Source: JAWXVD01 sp044425705 | Lineage (GTDB): Bacteria; Bacillota; Clostridia; Lachnospirales; Lachnospiraceae | Length of the DNA stretch: 53,795 bases | NCBI GenBank assembly: GCA_044425705.1 | Contig: JAWXVD010000009.1 | Location: 1 to 53,795 of the forward strand | Direction: 5' to 3' | Shown here: positions 7,437 through 16,222 of the stretch, in pieces | Numbering within the stretch: the stretch's first letter is position 1 | Layout of the letters: each line of letters begins with the position of its first letter | Notes under the pieces: generated by a model | Databases searched by the model: none | Seen by the model: only the letters and a program-made list of their open reading frames with translations | Told to the model about the DNA's origin: nothing | Made by a program: the position numbers and the translations under genes

Positions 7437-7672
7437 TTAAGTTCACAAACAGAATTAAATTTAAGAGAGAACGAATTATTTGTGATAAAATGTAATAAAT
7501 AATAAAAATATATCATTAAAACAGTCCTAAAAGAGAAAAAAACTCTAAATAGAATAATTTATGTTGACGAAATGATGGGTGGAGAATATAATTGTTTCAT
7601 AGATATGTACTTTCGGAATTCTTTGAGCTATTGGTTTATGAGAGTATGAGGATTAACTTAGGGGGTATTATC

Positions 7673-9028
7673 ATGCTAGTTAAATTAACTGTAGACAATT
7701 TCATGTCTTTTGAAAAACAAACAGAATTAACCATGATTCCATCAAATAAAACGACTAAGAAAAAAGAACACAAAATCAAAATAAAAAGCACATCATTACT
7801 AAAGTATGCTGTCATCTATGGGGCTAACGCAGCAGGAAAATCTAATTTAGTAAAAGCATTTAGCTTTATTCAATACAGTGTTGCAAAATCAATTCCAGTT
7901 GAGGCTGTGACAATGTTTTGCAAAACAAGGCAAGAAAATGCAAAGAAAAACAGTTGTTTTGAATTGCAATTCGTTGTGAATGGGACATTTTATGCGTACG
8001 GTTTTTCAATATGTTTACAAGAAAGAAAAATTAAACAGGAATGGTTATATGAATTGTATCAAAATGGAACAGCAAAAACTTTATTCGAATGGAATGAAGG
8101 AGAAAAACCTAAGCTAGGAGATGATGTAGCATTAGGTAAATTGGATATACTGAAGATGCAGACATATTTGGAAGATTTTGATGAAAATTCAAATGGGTTA
8201 TTTTTATCTTTTATGAATCGTGGAAAAAAATACAGTTCTAGCTCTAAAATCACTTTCTTTAAAGAGGTATTTAATTGGATTTTAGAAAATTTGGATGTAT
8301 GTACACCACAGACTTCCCTCAATAGTTTTGAATATTATTATGATGACATTTCATTAACTAAAATTAATGATCTCATTAAAACTTTTGATACAGGAATAAC
8401 AAAAATTAGCATAGAAGAAATCACCCAAGAAGAATTAAGAAAGGAATTACCAGAACCTATTTTTAATGAAATGATGGATAATATAAAAAGAAAATTAGAA
8501 GATGAAAATACTAAGAATTTTAAGGTGTCAATGAGATCTCATGCTAGTTTTTTTAATATTGAAGTTGTTGAGGGTTCTGAAATGAAAGTAACAACGATAA
8601 GATTAAAACATGGAAGTTCCCATTATGATTTTAGTTTTAATGAAGAATCAGATGGAACAAGACGTTTATTTGAATTATTGGATATATTATTAAACAAGTT
8701 AGAAAATAAAGTATATGTAATAGATGAGATGGAACGAAGTTTACATCCTAAATTAACGGCAAGGTTCATTGAATTGTTTGATCAAATGCATCCTAATCAA
8801 AAAATTCAGTTAATATTTACAACACATGAATCTGCAATAATGGATCAAGAACTTTTCAGACGAGATGAGATATGGTTCGTGGAACGAGATAAAGACAATA
8901 CTAGTAATATTTATTCTTTAGATAAATTTAAAGAACGTTATGATAAGAAACTTAGCAAAGCATATTTAGAAGGTAGGTACGGTGCTATACCTGTTTTCAG
9001 TATATTTAATAATTTTAGGGAGGAATGA
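7673..9028 (+). CDS. AAA-family ATPase of an AbiL/RloAB-like defence pair
   Basis: A 451-residue ABC-like (OLD/AAA_15/AAA_21 type) ATPase. Walker A GANAAGKSN is at residues 50-58, the signature-like SDGTRRLFELLD precedes Walker B VYVIDEMERSLHP, and FTTHESAIMD supplies the H-loop. Such ATPases sense infection and control a nuclease partner. The start chosen is ATG 7673, 8 nt after GGGGGT; the in-frame ATG at 7592 has no good ribosome binding site. It is followed after one nucleotide by the RloB gene, so the two are translationally coupled. By established knowledge, lactococcal AbiL pairs an ATPase of this class with an RloB-family protein. Whether this copy still protects the cell is doubtful because its partner is broken. 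Confidence 0.8.
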   Translation: MLVKLTVDNFMSFEKQTELTMIPSNKTTKKKEHKIKIKSTSLLKYAVIYGANAAGKSNLVKAFSFIQYSVAKSIPVEAVTMFCKTRQENAKKNSCFELQFVVNGTFYAYGFSICLQERKIKQEWLYELYQNGTAKTLFEWNEGEKPKLGDDVALGKLDILKMQTYLEDFDENSNGLFLSFMNRGKKYSSSSKITFFKEVFNWILENLDVCTPQTSLNSFEYYYDDISLTKINDLIKTFDTGITKISIEEITQEELRKELPEPIFNEMMDNIKRKLEDENTKNFKVSMRSHASFFNIEVVEGSEMKVTTIRLKHGSSHYDFSFNEESDGTRRLFELLDILLNKLENKVYVIDEMERSLHPKLTARFIELFDQMHPNQKIQLIFTTHESAIMDQELFRRDEIWFVERDKDNTSNIYSLDKFKERYDKKLSKAYLEGRYGAIPVFSIFNNFREE

Positions 9029-9029
9029 T

Positions 9030-9745
9030 ATGGCACCAATAAAAACATATTCAAACTGGAATAAGCGTTTGAGTAATGATGATAAGCAGATTGAACCTTA
9101 CAGAAGATATTATTTTATATGCGAAGGAAAAAACACTGAGCGTTGGTATTTTGAAAAACTCATAGATATCAGAAAATCTTTATCAATACATTCTAATATA
9201 GAAATAGTTTATTTAGAAAAACAGGAGAACATGAAAATCTTTCTAGTCCTAAAAGTTTAATTGAATTTGCTAATATATTAAAAAAGAGTGGAAAGATTAA
9301 ATTTGATTTGAAATATGATAAGATGGTTGTGATTTTCGATGCAGATATTTTCGAATCACAACAGAACAACTATGATGAAATTTTGAAAATGGGAAAGAAA
9401 CATAATATTTTAGGTGTAACCAATCCGAGTTTTGAATTGTTTTTATTGCTACATTTTGATAACTCTATAGATGAAATAATTATTCCCAATAGTGAAAAAA
9501 TAGTAAAAAATGATTGGGTAGGTACAAAACCAAACAGAAGAAGATATATTGAAGATATATTCAGAAAAAAAGCTAAAACTCGACCTAAAACTAATAGTGC
9601 TGTTGGAGAATTAGCAACTAATGTTATTGTTGCAATTCAACAGGAAAAGAAAATCAATAATGATATTGAAAATTGTAGAGGAATAATTACTAGCAATATT
9701 GGTGTTATTATCCAATCGATTATAGATGATCAATGTAATACATAG
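9030..9745 (+). pseudogene. RloB-family TOPRIM-like effector, interrupted by a one-base frameshift
   Basis: ATG 9030 starts MAPIKTYSNWNKRLS and contains the acidic motif FICEGKNTERWYFEKL. The frame then leaves the family pattern and stops near 9260. Shifting frame at the A5 tract 9217-9221 restores TGEHENLSSPKSL and continues through VVIFDADIFES and NPSFELFLLLHF to the stop at 9745, giving the expected length of about 239 residues. One A appears to be missing (six expected). It could be a true inactivation, a phase-variable tract or a sequence error. The C-terminal piece could restart at 9308 but would lack the first acidic residue, so it is unlikely to be an active nuclease. Confidence 0.75.
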
Positions 9746-9842
9746 AAGCACTTACAGATATAAGCGAAATGATATATCAAAGTTTAAATTTTGTTTTCTG
9801 TTGAATCAATCAAAGAAACTATGGAAAAGGAATGTTAATCAA

Positions 9843-10139
9843 ATGATACAATCAAACACAATATGGCTCAACTACATTAAAAAAGAACCACTCACAGGTA
9901 GCTATCAAGGTATGCGATACCGCTTGGAAAAAGCAGAGGAACTATTAGTAACAATATGGCCGGAACCGTATAATTACATCAAAACTGCTGATAACTTAAA
10001 ACAAAAAAAACTCTTTCCCCTCACAGAAGAAGGAAAAGAGCAAGCTGTACTTTGGTTAAATGAGCAATATGATACACACTACCTTTTTCGCCACACACTA
10101 CCACCACACCCTACAAATCTAAATTTTTATAAGCAGTAG
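9843..10139 (+). CDS. Small hypothetical protein, 98 residues
   Basis: ATG 9843 is preceded by AAAAGGAATG. The product (MIQSNTIWLNYIKKEPLT...) is a compact, Tyr/Trp-rich soluble protein with GSYQGMRYRLEK and VTIWPEPYNY motifs and a FPLTEEGKEQAVLWLNEQY tail. I do not recognise a named family, though the even composition and these motifs suggest a real conserved protein. It overlaps the 3' end of the convergent activase gene by 29 nt. It follows the broken RloB gene but is unlikely to be part of that system. Confidence 0.55.
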   Translation: MIQSNTIWLNYIKKEPLTGSYQGMRYRLEKAEELLVTIWPEPYNYIKTADNLKQKKLFPLTEEGKEQAVLWLNEQYDTHYLFRHTLPPHPTNLNFYKQ

Positions 10140-13100
10140 AAAGCATCAATTTGATACGGTTTAATTGGTTAACTTGGCTAGCACCTGGGTCATAATCAAT
10201 GGCAACAATGTTGGTTGCTGGATACCGCTTTCTAAGTTCCTTAATCACACCTTTTCCTACCACATGGTTTGGTAAACATCCGAAAGGCTGTGCACAAACT
10301 ATATTAGGAGTACCACTATGAATCAATTCTATCATTTCTCCCGTCAAGAACCACCCTTCCCCTGTTTGATTTCCAATGGAAACAATCGGTTCGGCATATG
10401 ATGCCAAATCAGCAATGTTTGCAGGTGGGTCAAAATGTTTGCTTTCTTGGAAAGCTTTTGAAGATGCTCCTCGCAAGAGGGCGGCAATCTTAATACCTAT
10501 TTTAGAAATAAAAGCCGATTTTTGAGAGGTTCCTAAATTTTCAGCCTTGTAAATTTGATTATAAAAACAATATAGCATAAAATCTAATAAGGAAGGAACA
10601 ATAGCTTGTGCGCCTTCTGCTTCCAATAGGTTGACTAAATCATTGTTGGCAGCAGGAGAGAATTTTACTAGAATTTCTCCAACAATACCGACCTTAGGTT
10701 TGCGTAATGTTTCATCAATTGGTAGTTGATCAAAGTCTTTAATAATATTACGGCATAATTGATTAAAGGCGAAGAAACTAGCGTGCTTTTGAATGAGAAA
10801 ATCTTGAGATATTTTTAACCATTTTTGATGCATGGCATTGGTGCTACCGGCTTCTTTTTCATAAGGACGCATGCGATAGACACAATTCATAAAAATATCT
10901 CCGATGATCGCACCATAAGCAAATCGTATCAACATTTTCTTGGTGATTTGGAAGCCTGGATTATATTCTAAGCCTGATAAGTTTAGAGAAATAACAGGAA
11001 TATGAGGCATACCTGCTTTTTCTAAAGCACGGCGAATAAATCCGATATAGTTGGTGGCACGACATCCACCACCAGTTTGGGTGATGATGACAGCTGTTTT
11101 TTCTAAATCATATTTTCCGGATTGCAAAGCTTGCATGATTTGACCTACCACTAAGAGGGATGGATAGCAAGCATCGTTATTTACATATTTCAGTCCTATA
11201 TCTACGGCGTGTGTAGTGTCATTTTTCATGACTTCTACATGATATCCACAAGAGTTGAAAATAGCTTCGAACAAATCAAAATGGATAGGAGACATTTGAG
11301 GACAAAGTATCGTATATTCTTTTCGCATTTCTTCTGTAAAAACTACTTTTTCAATAGCAGTAGATTGCAATTCACAAGATGCTGATTTCTTTTGTTCTCT
11401 TACTTTGATAGCAGAAAGAAGAGAGCGCACACGAATTCTAGCAGCGCCTAAGTTGTTTACTTCATCAATTTTAAGACAAGTATAAATCTTGCCAGATTTC
11501 GCAAGAATATCACTTACTTGATCAGTGGTAACGGCATCTAATCCACATCCAAAGGAGTTTAATTGGAGCAAGTTCAAATGATCGACTGTTTTTACATAGC
11601 TAGCAGCAGCATAAAGTCTCGAATGGTACATCCATTGGTCAGAGACCAACAAAGGACGTTCTGGTTTTGCTAAATGAGAAATACTATCTTCTGTTAAAAC
11701 GGCAATATCAAAGCCTGTAATTAATTCAGGAATTCCATGGTTTATTTCAGGATCTAAATGGTAAGGTCTTCCAGCTAAGACAATCCCTTGTTTACCAGTT
11801 CGTTCTAATTCTAATAAAACCTCTTCACCTTTGGCTTTGATGTCTTCACGGACAAGGTCTTGCTCTTTCCAAGCAGCAGTAGCAGCTACGGCAATTTCAG
11901 TAGCTGGAATCTCCACAAACTCTTTCTCTAGTTGTTGAATAACGTTAGCGATAGATTGGAATGACATAAAAGGATTGCGTAATTTAGCAGTACCATCCCC
12001 GATTTTTTCTACATTATTTTTTATATTTTCAGAATAGGAAGTTACGATAGGACAGTTATAGTGATTGTTTGCTTCTGGCATCTCATTTCGCTCATAAAAT
12101 AGAGCTGGATAAAAGACGAAATCAACCTTTTGATTGATTAACCATTCTACGTGTCCATGTGCCAATTTGGCAGGATAACATTCCGATTCACTAGGAATAG
12201 ATTCCAATCCTAATTCATATATTTGACGAGTAGAACTTGGGGAAAGAACCACTTGATATCCTAATTTCGTAAAGAAAGTATGCCAAAATGGATAATTTTC
12301 ATACATATTAAGGACACGAGGAATTCCTACACGGCCTCTAAAGGCTTGGTCAAGAGGTAGTGATTCATAAGAAAATAATTTTTTTAATTTATAATCAAAT
12401 AAGTTAGGTGTATTATTTTTGTTTTTTTGTTTTCCGATACCACGTTCGCAACGATTCCCAGAAATGTATTGGCGACCACCAGAAAACTTATTGATGGTGA
12501 GACGACAATTATTAGTACAGCCCTTACAGGTAGCCATACTAGTTTCGTATTCTAAGGCATTAATCTGTCCCATTGATAGCATAGTAGTGGTCTCTTTACA
12601 ACGTTCTCTAGCGATTAGGGCAGCGCCAAAGGCACCCATAATTCCAGCGATATCAGGACGTATAGCTTCACAGTTAGCAGTCCGCTCAAAACTTCGAAGT
12701 ACAGCATCATTGTAGAAGGTTCCACCTTGTACCACAATATTAGATCCAAGCTCCGAAGCATCAGAAACTTTGATTACTTTATAGATAGCATTTTTGATAA
12801 CGGAATAAGCAAGCCCAGCGGAGATATCGGCGACACTGGCACCTTCTTTTTGCGCTTGTTTTACTTTAGAGTTCATAAATACGGTACAACGTGTACCTAA
12901 ATCAATTGGATAAGAGGCAAATAAAGCGGCCTTTGCAAAATCTTGTACACTATAATTTAAAGATTGGGCAAAAGTTTCGATAAATGAACCACAGCCAGAA
13001 GAACAGGCTTCGTTTAATAAAACACTATCAACCGTTTGATTTTTTATCTTAATGCACTTCATATCCTGTCCGCCAATGTCAAGAATGCAATCTACATTAG

Positions 13101-14340
13101 GATTAAAGAAGGCGGCAGCATAGTAATGAGCAACTGTTTCTACTTCTCCTTCGTCTAAAAGAAAGGCAGATTTCATGAGTGCTTCACCATAGCCTGTAGA
13201 ACAAGAGCCGATTATTTTTACTCCTTTTGGGAGCAAAGCATAGATTTCCTGAATAGCACCAATAGCTGTCTTTAAAGGACTTCCATTGTTATTACTATAG
13301 AAAGAATGAAGTAAGGCACCGTCCTGGGCAATGAGAGCAACCTTTGTAGTAGTAGAACCAGCATCAATCCCTAAATAGCAGTTTCCTTCATAGGTGGATA
13401 AATCTCCAGTTCTAACACAATTCTTATCGTGTCTTGCACGGAATGCGTCATATTCTTCTTGATCTTTGAAAAGCGGTTCCATACGTTCTACTTCAAAATC
13501 CATATGAATATCAGAGGATAATTTTGCTACCATTTCTTCCATAGTATAGTGGCTATCTTCTTTGGCATTTAGGGCAGATCCCATGGCAGTAAAGAGATGA
13601 GAATTTTCTAAGTCAATGGTGTGTTCTTCATCAAGTTTTAAAGTACGTATAAACGCTGTTTTTAACTCAGAAAGGAAGTGAAGAGGACCACCAAGAAAAG
13701 CTACATGACCACGAATCGGTTTTCCGCAAGCGAGACCACTGATGGTTTGGTTCACCACTGCTTGAAAAATAGAAGCTGATAAATCTTCTTTCGTAGCACC
13801 ATCGTTAATTAGAGGTTGTATATCTGTTTTGGCAAATACACCACATCTAGCGGCAATTGTATAGAGAGAGTTATATTGTTTTGCATATGTATTTAATCCA
13901 GTAGCATCGGTCTGTAAAAGAGAAGCCATTTGGTCAATAAAGGAACCAGTACCACCGGCACAAATTCCATTCATTCTCTGTTCTACATTGCCACCTTCAA
14001 AATAGATGATTTTAGCATCTTCGCCACCTAATTCAATAACCACATCTGTTTTAGGAGAAATTTCCTTTACGGCAGTAGAAACAGCAATAACCTCTTGTAC
14101 AAAAGGAATTTCTAAATGATTTGCCAAAGTTAATCCACCGGAACCTGTAATCATAGGATGCACAGTAAGATTTCCTAAAGAAGCATAAGCTTTGGATAGT
14201 AGTGAAGATAAAGTTTCTTTAATATTAGCGAAATGACGTTCGTAATCTTCAAAAAGCAATGTATGATTATGATCTAAAATAGCAATTTTAACGGTTGTAG
14301 AACCGATATCAATACCTAAAGTATAATTCATAGAGCACAT
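10111..14340 (-). CDS. Giant 2-hydroxyacyl-CoA dehydratase activase-like protein (double activase + DUF2229 + HgdB-like)
   Basis: A 1409-residue cytosolic protein. Residues about 4-255 are one BcrAD/BadFG ASKHA-type activase domain (GIDIGSTTVK, iron-sulfur cysteine in GICAGGTGS) and about 322-575 a second (GIDAGSTTTK, SSGCGSFIE). A cysteine cluster CKGCTNNC follows near 600, then a DUF2229 region (about 660-870, SESECYPAKLAHGH) and an HgdB-like C-terminal half (NDACYPSLLVVGQ, GGGCRATNY). Activases of this type use ATP to pump an electron into radical dehydratases. The substrate of this fused, widespread form is not established. GAAAGGACTGTATT precedes ATG 14340. No separate dehydratase subunits are beside it. 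Confidence 0.88.
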   Translation of the reverse strand: MCSMNYTLGIDIGSTTVKIAILDHNHTLLFEDYERHFANIKETLSSLLSKAYASLGNLTVHPMITGSGGLTLANHLEIPFVQEVIAVSTAVKEISPKTDVVIELGGEDAKIIYFEGGNVEQRMNGICAGGTGSFIDQMASLLQTDATGLNTYAKQYNSLYTIAARCGVFAKTDIQPLINDGATKEDLSASIFQAVVNQTISGLACGKPIRGHVAFLGGPLHFLSELKTAFIRTLKLDEEHTIDLENSHLFTAMGSALNAKEDSHYTMEEMVAKLSSDIHMDFEVERMEPLFKDQEEYDAFRARHDKNCVRTGDLSTYEGNCYLGIDAGSTTTKVALIAQDGALLHSFYSNNNGSPLKTAIGAIQEIYALLPKGVKIIGSCSTGYGEALMKSAFLLDEGEVETVAHYYAAAFFNPNVDCILDIGGQDMKCIKIKNQTVDSVLLNEACSSGCGSFIETFAQSLNYSVQDFAKAALFASYPIDLGTRCTVFMNSKVKQAQKEGASVADISAGLAYSVIKNAIYKVIKVSDASELGSNIVVQGGTFYNDAVLRSFERTANCEAIRPDIAGIMGAFGAALIARERCKETTTMLSMGQINALEYETSMATCKGCTNNCRLTINKFSGGRQYISGNRCERGIGKQKNKNNTPNLFDYKLKKLFSYESLPLDQAFRGRVGIPRVLNMYENYPFWHTFFTKLGYQVVLSPSSTRQIYELGLESIPSESECYPAKLAHGHVEWLINQKVDFVFYPALFYERNEMPEANNHYNCPIVTSYSENIKNNVEKIGDGTAKLRNPFMSFQSIANVIQQLEKEFVEIPATEIAVAATAAWKEQDLVREDIKAKGEEVLLELERTGKQGIVLAGRPYHLDPEINHGIPELITGFDIAVLTEDSISHLAKPERPLLVSDQWMYHSRLYAAASYVKTVDHLNLLQLNSFGCGLDAVTTDQVSDILAKSGKIYTCLKIDEVNNLGAARIRVRSLLSAIKVREQKKSASCELQSTAIEKVVFTEEMRKEYTILCPQMSPIHFDLFEAIFNSCGYHVEVMKNDTTHAVDIGLKYVNNDACYPSLLVVGQIMQALQSGKYDLEKTAVIITQTGGGCRATNYIGFIRRALEKAGMPHIPVISLNLSGLEYNPGFQITKKMLIRFAYGAIIGDIFMNCVYRMRPYEKEAGSTNAMHQKWLKISQDFLIQKHASFFAFNQLCRNIIKDFDQLPIDETLRKPKVGIVGEILVKFSPAANNDLVNLLEAEGAQAIVPSLLDFMLYCFYNQIYKAENLGTSQKSAFISKIGIKIAALLRGASSKAFQESKHFDPPANIADLASYAEPIVSIGNQTGEGWFLTGEMIELIHSGTPNIVCAQPFGCLPNHVVGKGVIKELRKRYPATNIVAIDYDPGASQVNQLNRIKLMLSTAYKNLDL

Positions 14341-14756
14341 AATACAGTCCTTTCTTTATATGTAAATATAATATAGTTTTATGTTTCTGTTATGTATCTG
14401 AAATTAATATGCAATATTTAGAGTGTAGATGCGATTAATTTACAATATTACATATTATACGCTTTATTAAATTAAAGTGCAATGTAAAAATTGTAAGATA
14501 AAGGTTAAAAATGTCTAAACTCGCTAGTAAATATAAAAATTCTATTACATGAAGAGGCTTAGTTTACTTTTTACAGTTAGGGTGATAGAATGAGAAGGGT
14601 CAAGGTGTCCAATACGGTGAAGAGGCTGTATAAAGTGAGAAGTAGGGTACTTTGAGAAAGGAATGGAGAGTAGTGTGAAAAATAAGATTTTTCACACGGC
14701 AATTTGTACCTTACGGTCCAAAGTTGCCAGACTGAGAGAAAGGGATGATTATTAAT
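14341..14756. other. Divergent intergenic region between activase and rhomboid-like gene
   Basis: About 400 nt with no frame I would call. The left half is very AT-rich and must hold the activase promoter. The right half contains the full R1 repeat (14673-14759) that ends at the rhomboid start codon, preceded by AAGAGGCTTAG and AAGAGGCTGTA, a short direct repeat about 70 nt apart. Confidence 0.5.
14673..14756 (+). repeat. R1 modular leader repeat, full copy A
   Basis: Perfect stem GTGTGAAAAAT/ATTTTTCACAC (14673-14683/14687-14697) is followed by a second stem GGCAATTTG.../...CAAAGTTGCC. Then comes the tail AGACTGAGAGAAAGGGATG, which supplies the ribosome binding site of the rhomboid-like gene. 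Other copies: 24771, 29297 (full) and 21447, 29769, 38618 (partial). Confidence 0.75.
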
Positions 14757-15602
14757 ATGAAAAAAAGTTTTTCAAGAAAATTAGAGCAAGCAATTGGAAA
14801 ATATGCAATTGAAAATATTTCCTTATACTTAATTATATGCTATGCATTTGGATATTTGATTAGTTTTGTGAATAGTAGCTTTATTAATTATCTTACATTG
14901 GAGCCATCGATGATATTAAAAGGGCAAATTTGGCGGTTATTCACCTGGATTTTAGTTCCACCATCTAGTAGTAATGTTTTTTTTATATTAATCACCTTGT
15001 ACTTGTATTATTCCTTGGGAACTTCATTAGAAAGAGTGTGGGGAACTTATCGTTATAATCTTTATTTGTTTTCAGGTATGTTATTTACGGTAATAGGTGG
15101 ATTTCTTTTATATATTGGATTTTATTTGATATTTGGTACACCAGTATCATTCGGTGTGTTGTTTAGCACATATTATATTAATATGTCTATCTTTCTTGCT
15201 TATGCAGCTACTTTTCCAGACATGCAATTATTGCTTATGTTCATTTTTCCAATTAAAGTGAAGTATTTAGGAATTGTCTATGGAGCAATGTTAATTTTGC
15301 AATGTTTTTCTGGTGGTATCGTTATGTGGGTTGTGGTAGGAGCTTCCTTATTGAATTTCGTAGTATTCTTTGTGACATCAAGGAATAAAACGCACTTGAA
15401 TCCTAAAAATATGAAAAGAAGACAGGTATATAGGGCACAAGTAAAGCAAGCTACAAATGGACCGAAACATAAATGTGCAATTTGTGGAAGAACAGAAGTA
15501 ACAAATCCTGAATTAGAATTTCGTTATTGTTCAAAATGTGAAGGGAATTATGAATATTGTCAAGAACATTTATTTACCCATGAGCATGTGAAAAGGCATT
15601 AG
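14757..15602 (+). CDS. Rhomboid-like membrane protein without the GxSG motif, C-terminal zinc ribbon
   Basis: A 281-residue protein with about six membrane segments between residues 20 and 205. It keeps rhomboid landmarks in the first half (GQIWRLFTWILVPP, then LGTSLERVWGTYRYNLY). Where the catalytic GxSG should lie it reads YYINMSIFLAYA, and no clear catalytic His partner is visible. The C-terminal 40 residues form a Cys/His cluster (CAICGRT, YCSKC, YCQEHLFTHEH). It is therefore probably an inactive rhomboid that binds or chaperones membrane proteins; this is inference. ATG 14757 is preferred over in-frame ATG 14745, which sits on top of the AGGG ribosome binding site contributed by repeat R1. 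Confidence 0.65.
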   Translation: MKKSFSRKLEQAIGKYAIENISLYLIICYAFGYLISFVNSSFINYLTLEPSMILKGQIWRLFTWILVPPSSSNVFFILITLYLYYSLGTSLERVWGTYRYNLYLFSGMLFTVIGGFLLYIGFYLIFGTPVSFGVLFSTYYINMSIFLAYAATFPDMQLLLMFIFPIKVKYLGIVYGAMLILQCFSGGIVMWVVVGASLLNFVVFFVTSRNKTHLNPKNMKRRQVYRAQVKQATNGPKHKCAICGRTEVTNPELEFRYCSKCEGNYEYCQEHLFTHEHVKRH

Positions 15603-15652
15603 GCTGAAAAAGGGATGGGTATTGATAGGGAAAGAAGGAGTTTTGTAAGAAT

Positions 15653-16222
15653 ATGAATCAGGAATTAGAGTTTGCTAAAACATTAGAGGGTATTAGAGCA
15701 TTAGCAAAAGAACAGAATAATACAGTGAGTAAAGAACAAGTAGAAGAAGCTTTTGCAAAAATAGGAATGAAGGATGCACAGTTAGAGCTTGTTTATGAGT
15801 ATTTGAAAAATAAAAAAATAGGTATAGGAGAACCAGTTAATTTAGATGAATATTTGACTGGAGAGGATGTGAATTATTTAGAACTATACTTGGAAGAATT
15901 ACAATCACTTTGTGAATTGAGCGATGGGGAAAAATATGCAATCACAATGGGAGCTATGGCAGGAGATGTAGATGACCAAAGGAAATTACTGGAATCTTAT
16001 TTAAAAGAAGTGGTAGAAATTGCAAAATTATACGCAGGCCAAGGCGTTCTAGTAGAAGATTTAATCGGAGAGGGCAATGTAGCCTTAACGATGGGTGTGA
16101 CTATGCTTGGATGCTTAGAGCATCCTTCAGAAGCAGAAGGCATGCTAGGAAAAATGATTATGGATGCCATGGAAGAATACATCATAAGAAGTGGAGAAAG
16201 CGATGAGACATATGGACTTTAA
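15653..16222 (+). CDS. Degenerate sigma-70-like protein with regions 1 and 2 only
   Basis: A 189-residue acidic protein. Residues 1-60 resemble a sigma region 1.1 (helical, KEQVEEAFAKIGM), 73-100 resemble region 1.2 (YLELYLEELQ..CELSDGEK), and 109-150 match region 2.1-2.2 closely. LLESYLKEVVEIAKLYAGQGVLVEDLIGEGNVAL can be compared with LRLVVSIAKRY and DLIQEGN of the real RpoD at 33518. The next helix (GMLGKMIMDAMEEYI) replaces the aromatic melting residues and the -10 contacts, and regions 3 and 4 are missing. Core-binding residues are thus kept while promoter recognition is lost. It is likely to bind RNA polymerase or to have been re-used for another protein contact. It overlaps the next gene by 20 nt. 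GAAAGAAGGAG precedes ATG 15653. Confidence 0.65.
   Translation: MNQELEFAKTLEGIRALAKEQNNTVSKEQVEEAFAKIGMKDAQLELVYEYLKNKKIGIGEPVNLDEYLTGEDVNYLELYLEELQSLCELSDGEKYAITMGAMAGDVDDQRKLLESYLKEVVEIAKLYAGQGVLVEDLIGEGNVALTMGVTMLGCLEHPSEAEGMLGKMIMDAMEEYIIRSGESDETYGL

Noticed and set aside
9308..9745. Independent 145-residue gene downstream of the AAA ATPase
   Set aside because: The preceding bases continue the same RloB protein in this frame once one base is restored, and no ribosome binding site lies before 9308.
10111..14340. Phage or plasmid origin for the 1409-residue gene because of its size
   Set aside because: It matches the widespread chromosomal activase fusion family and has ordinary codon use.
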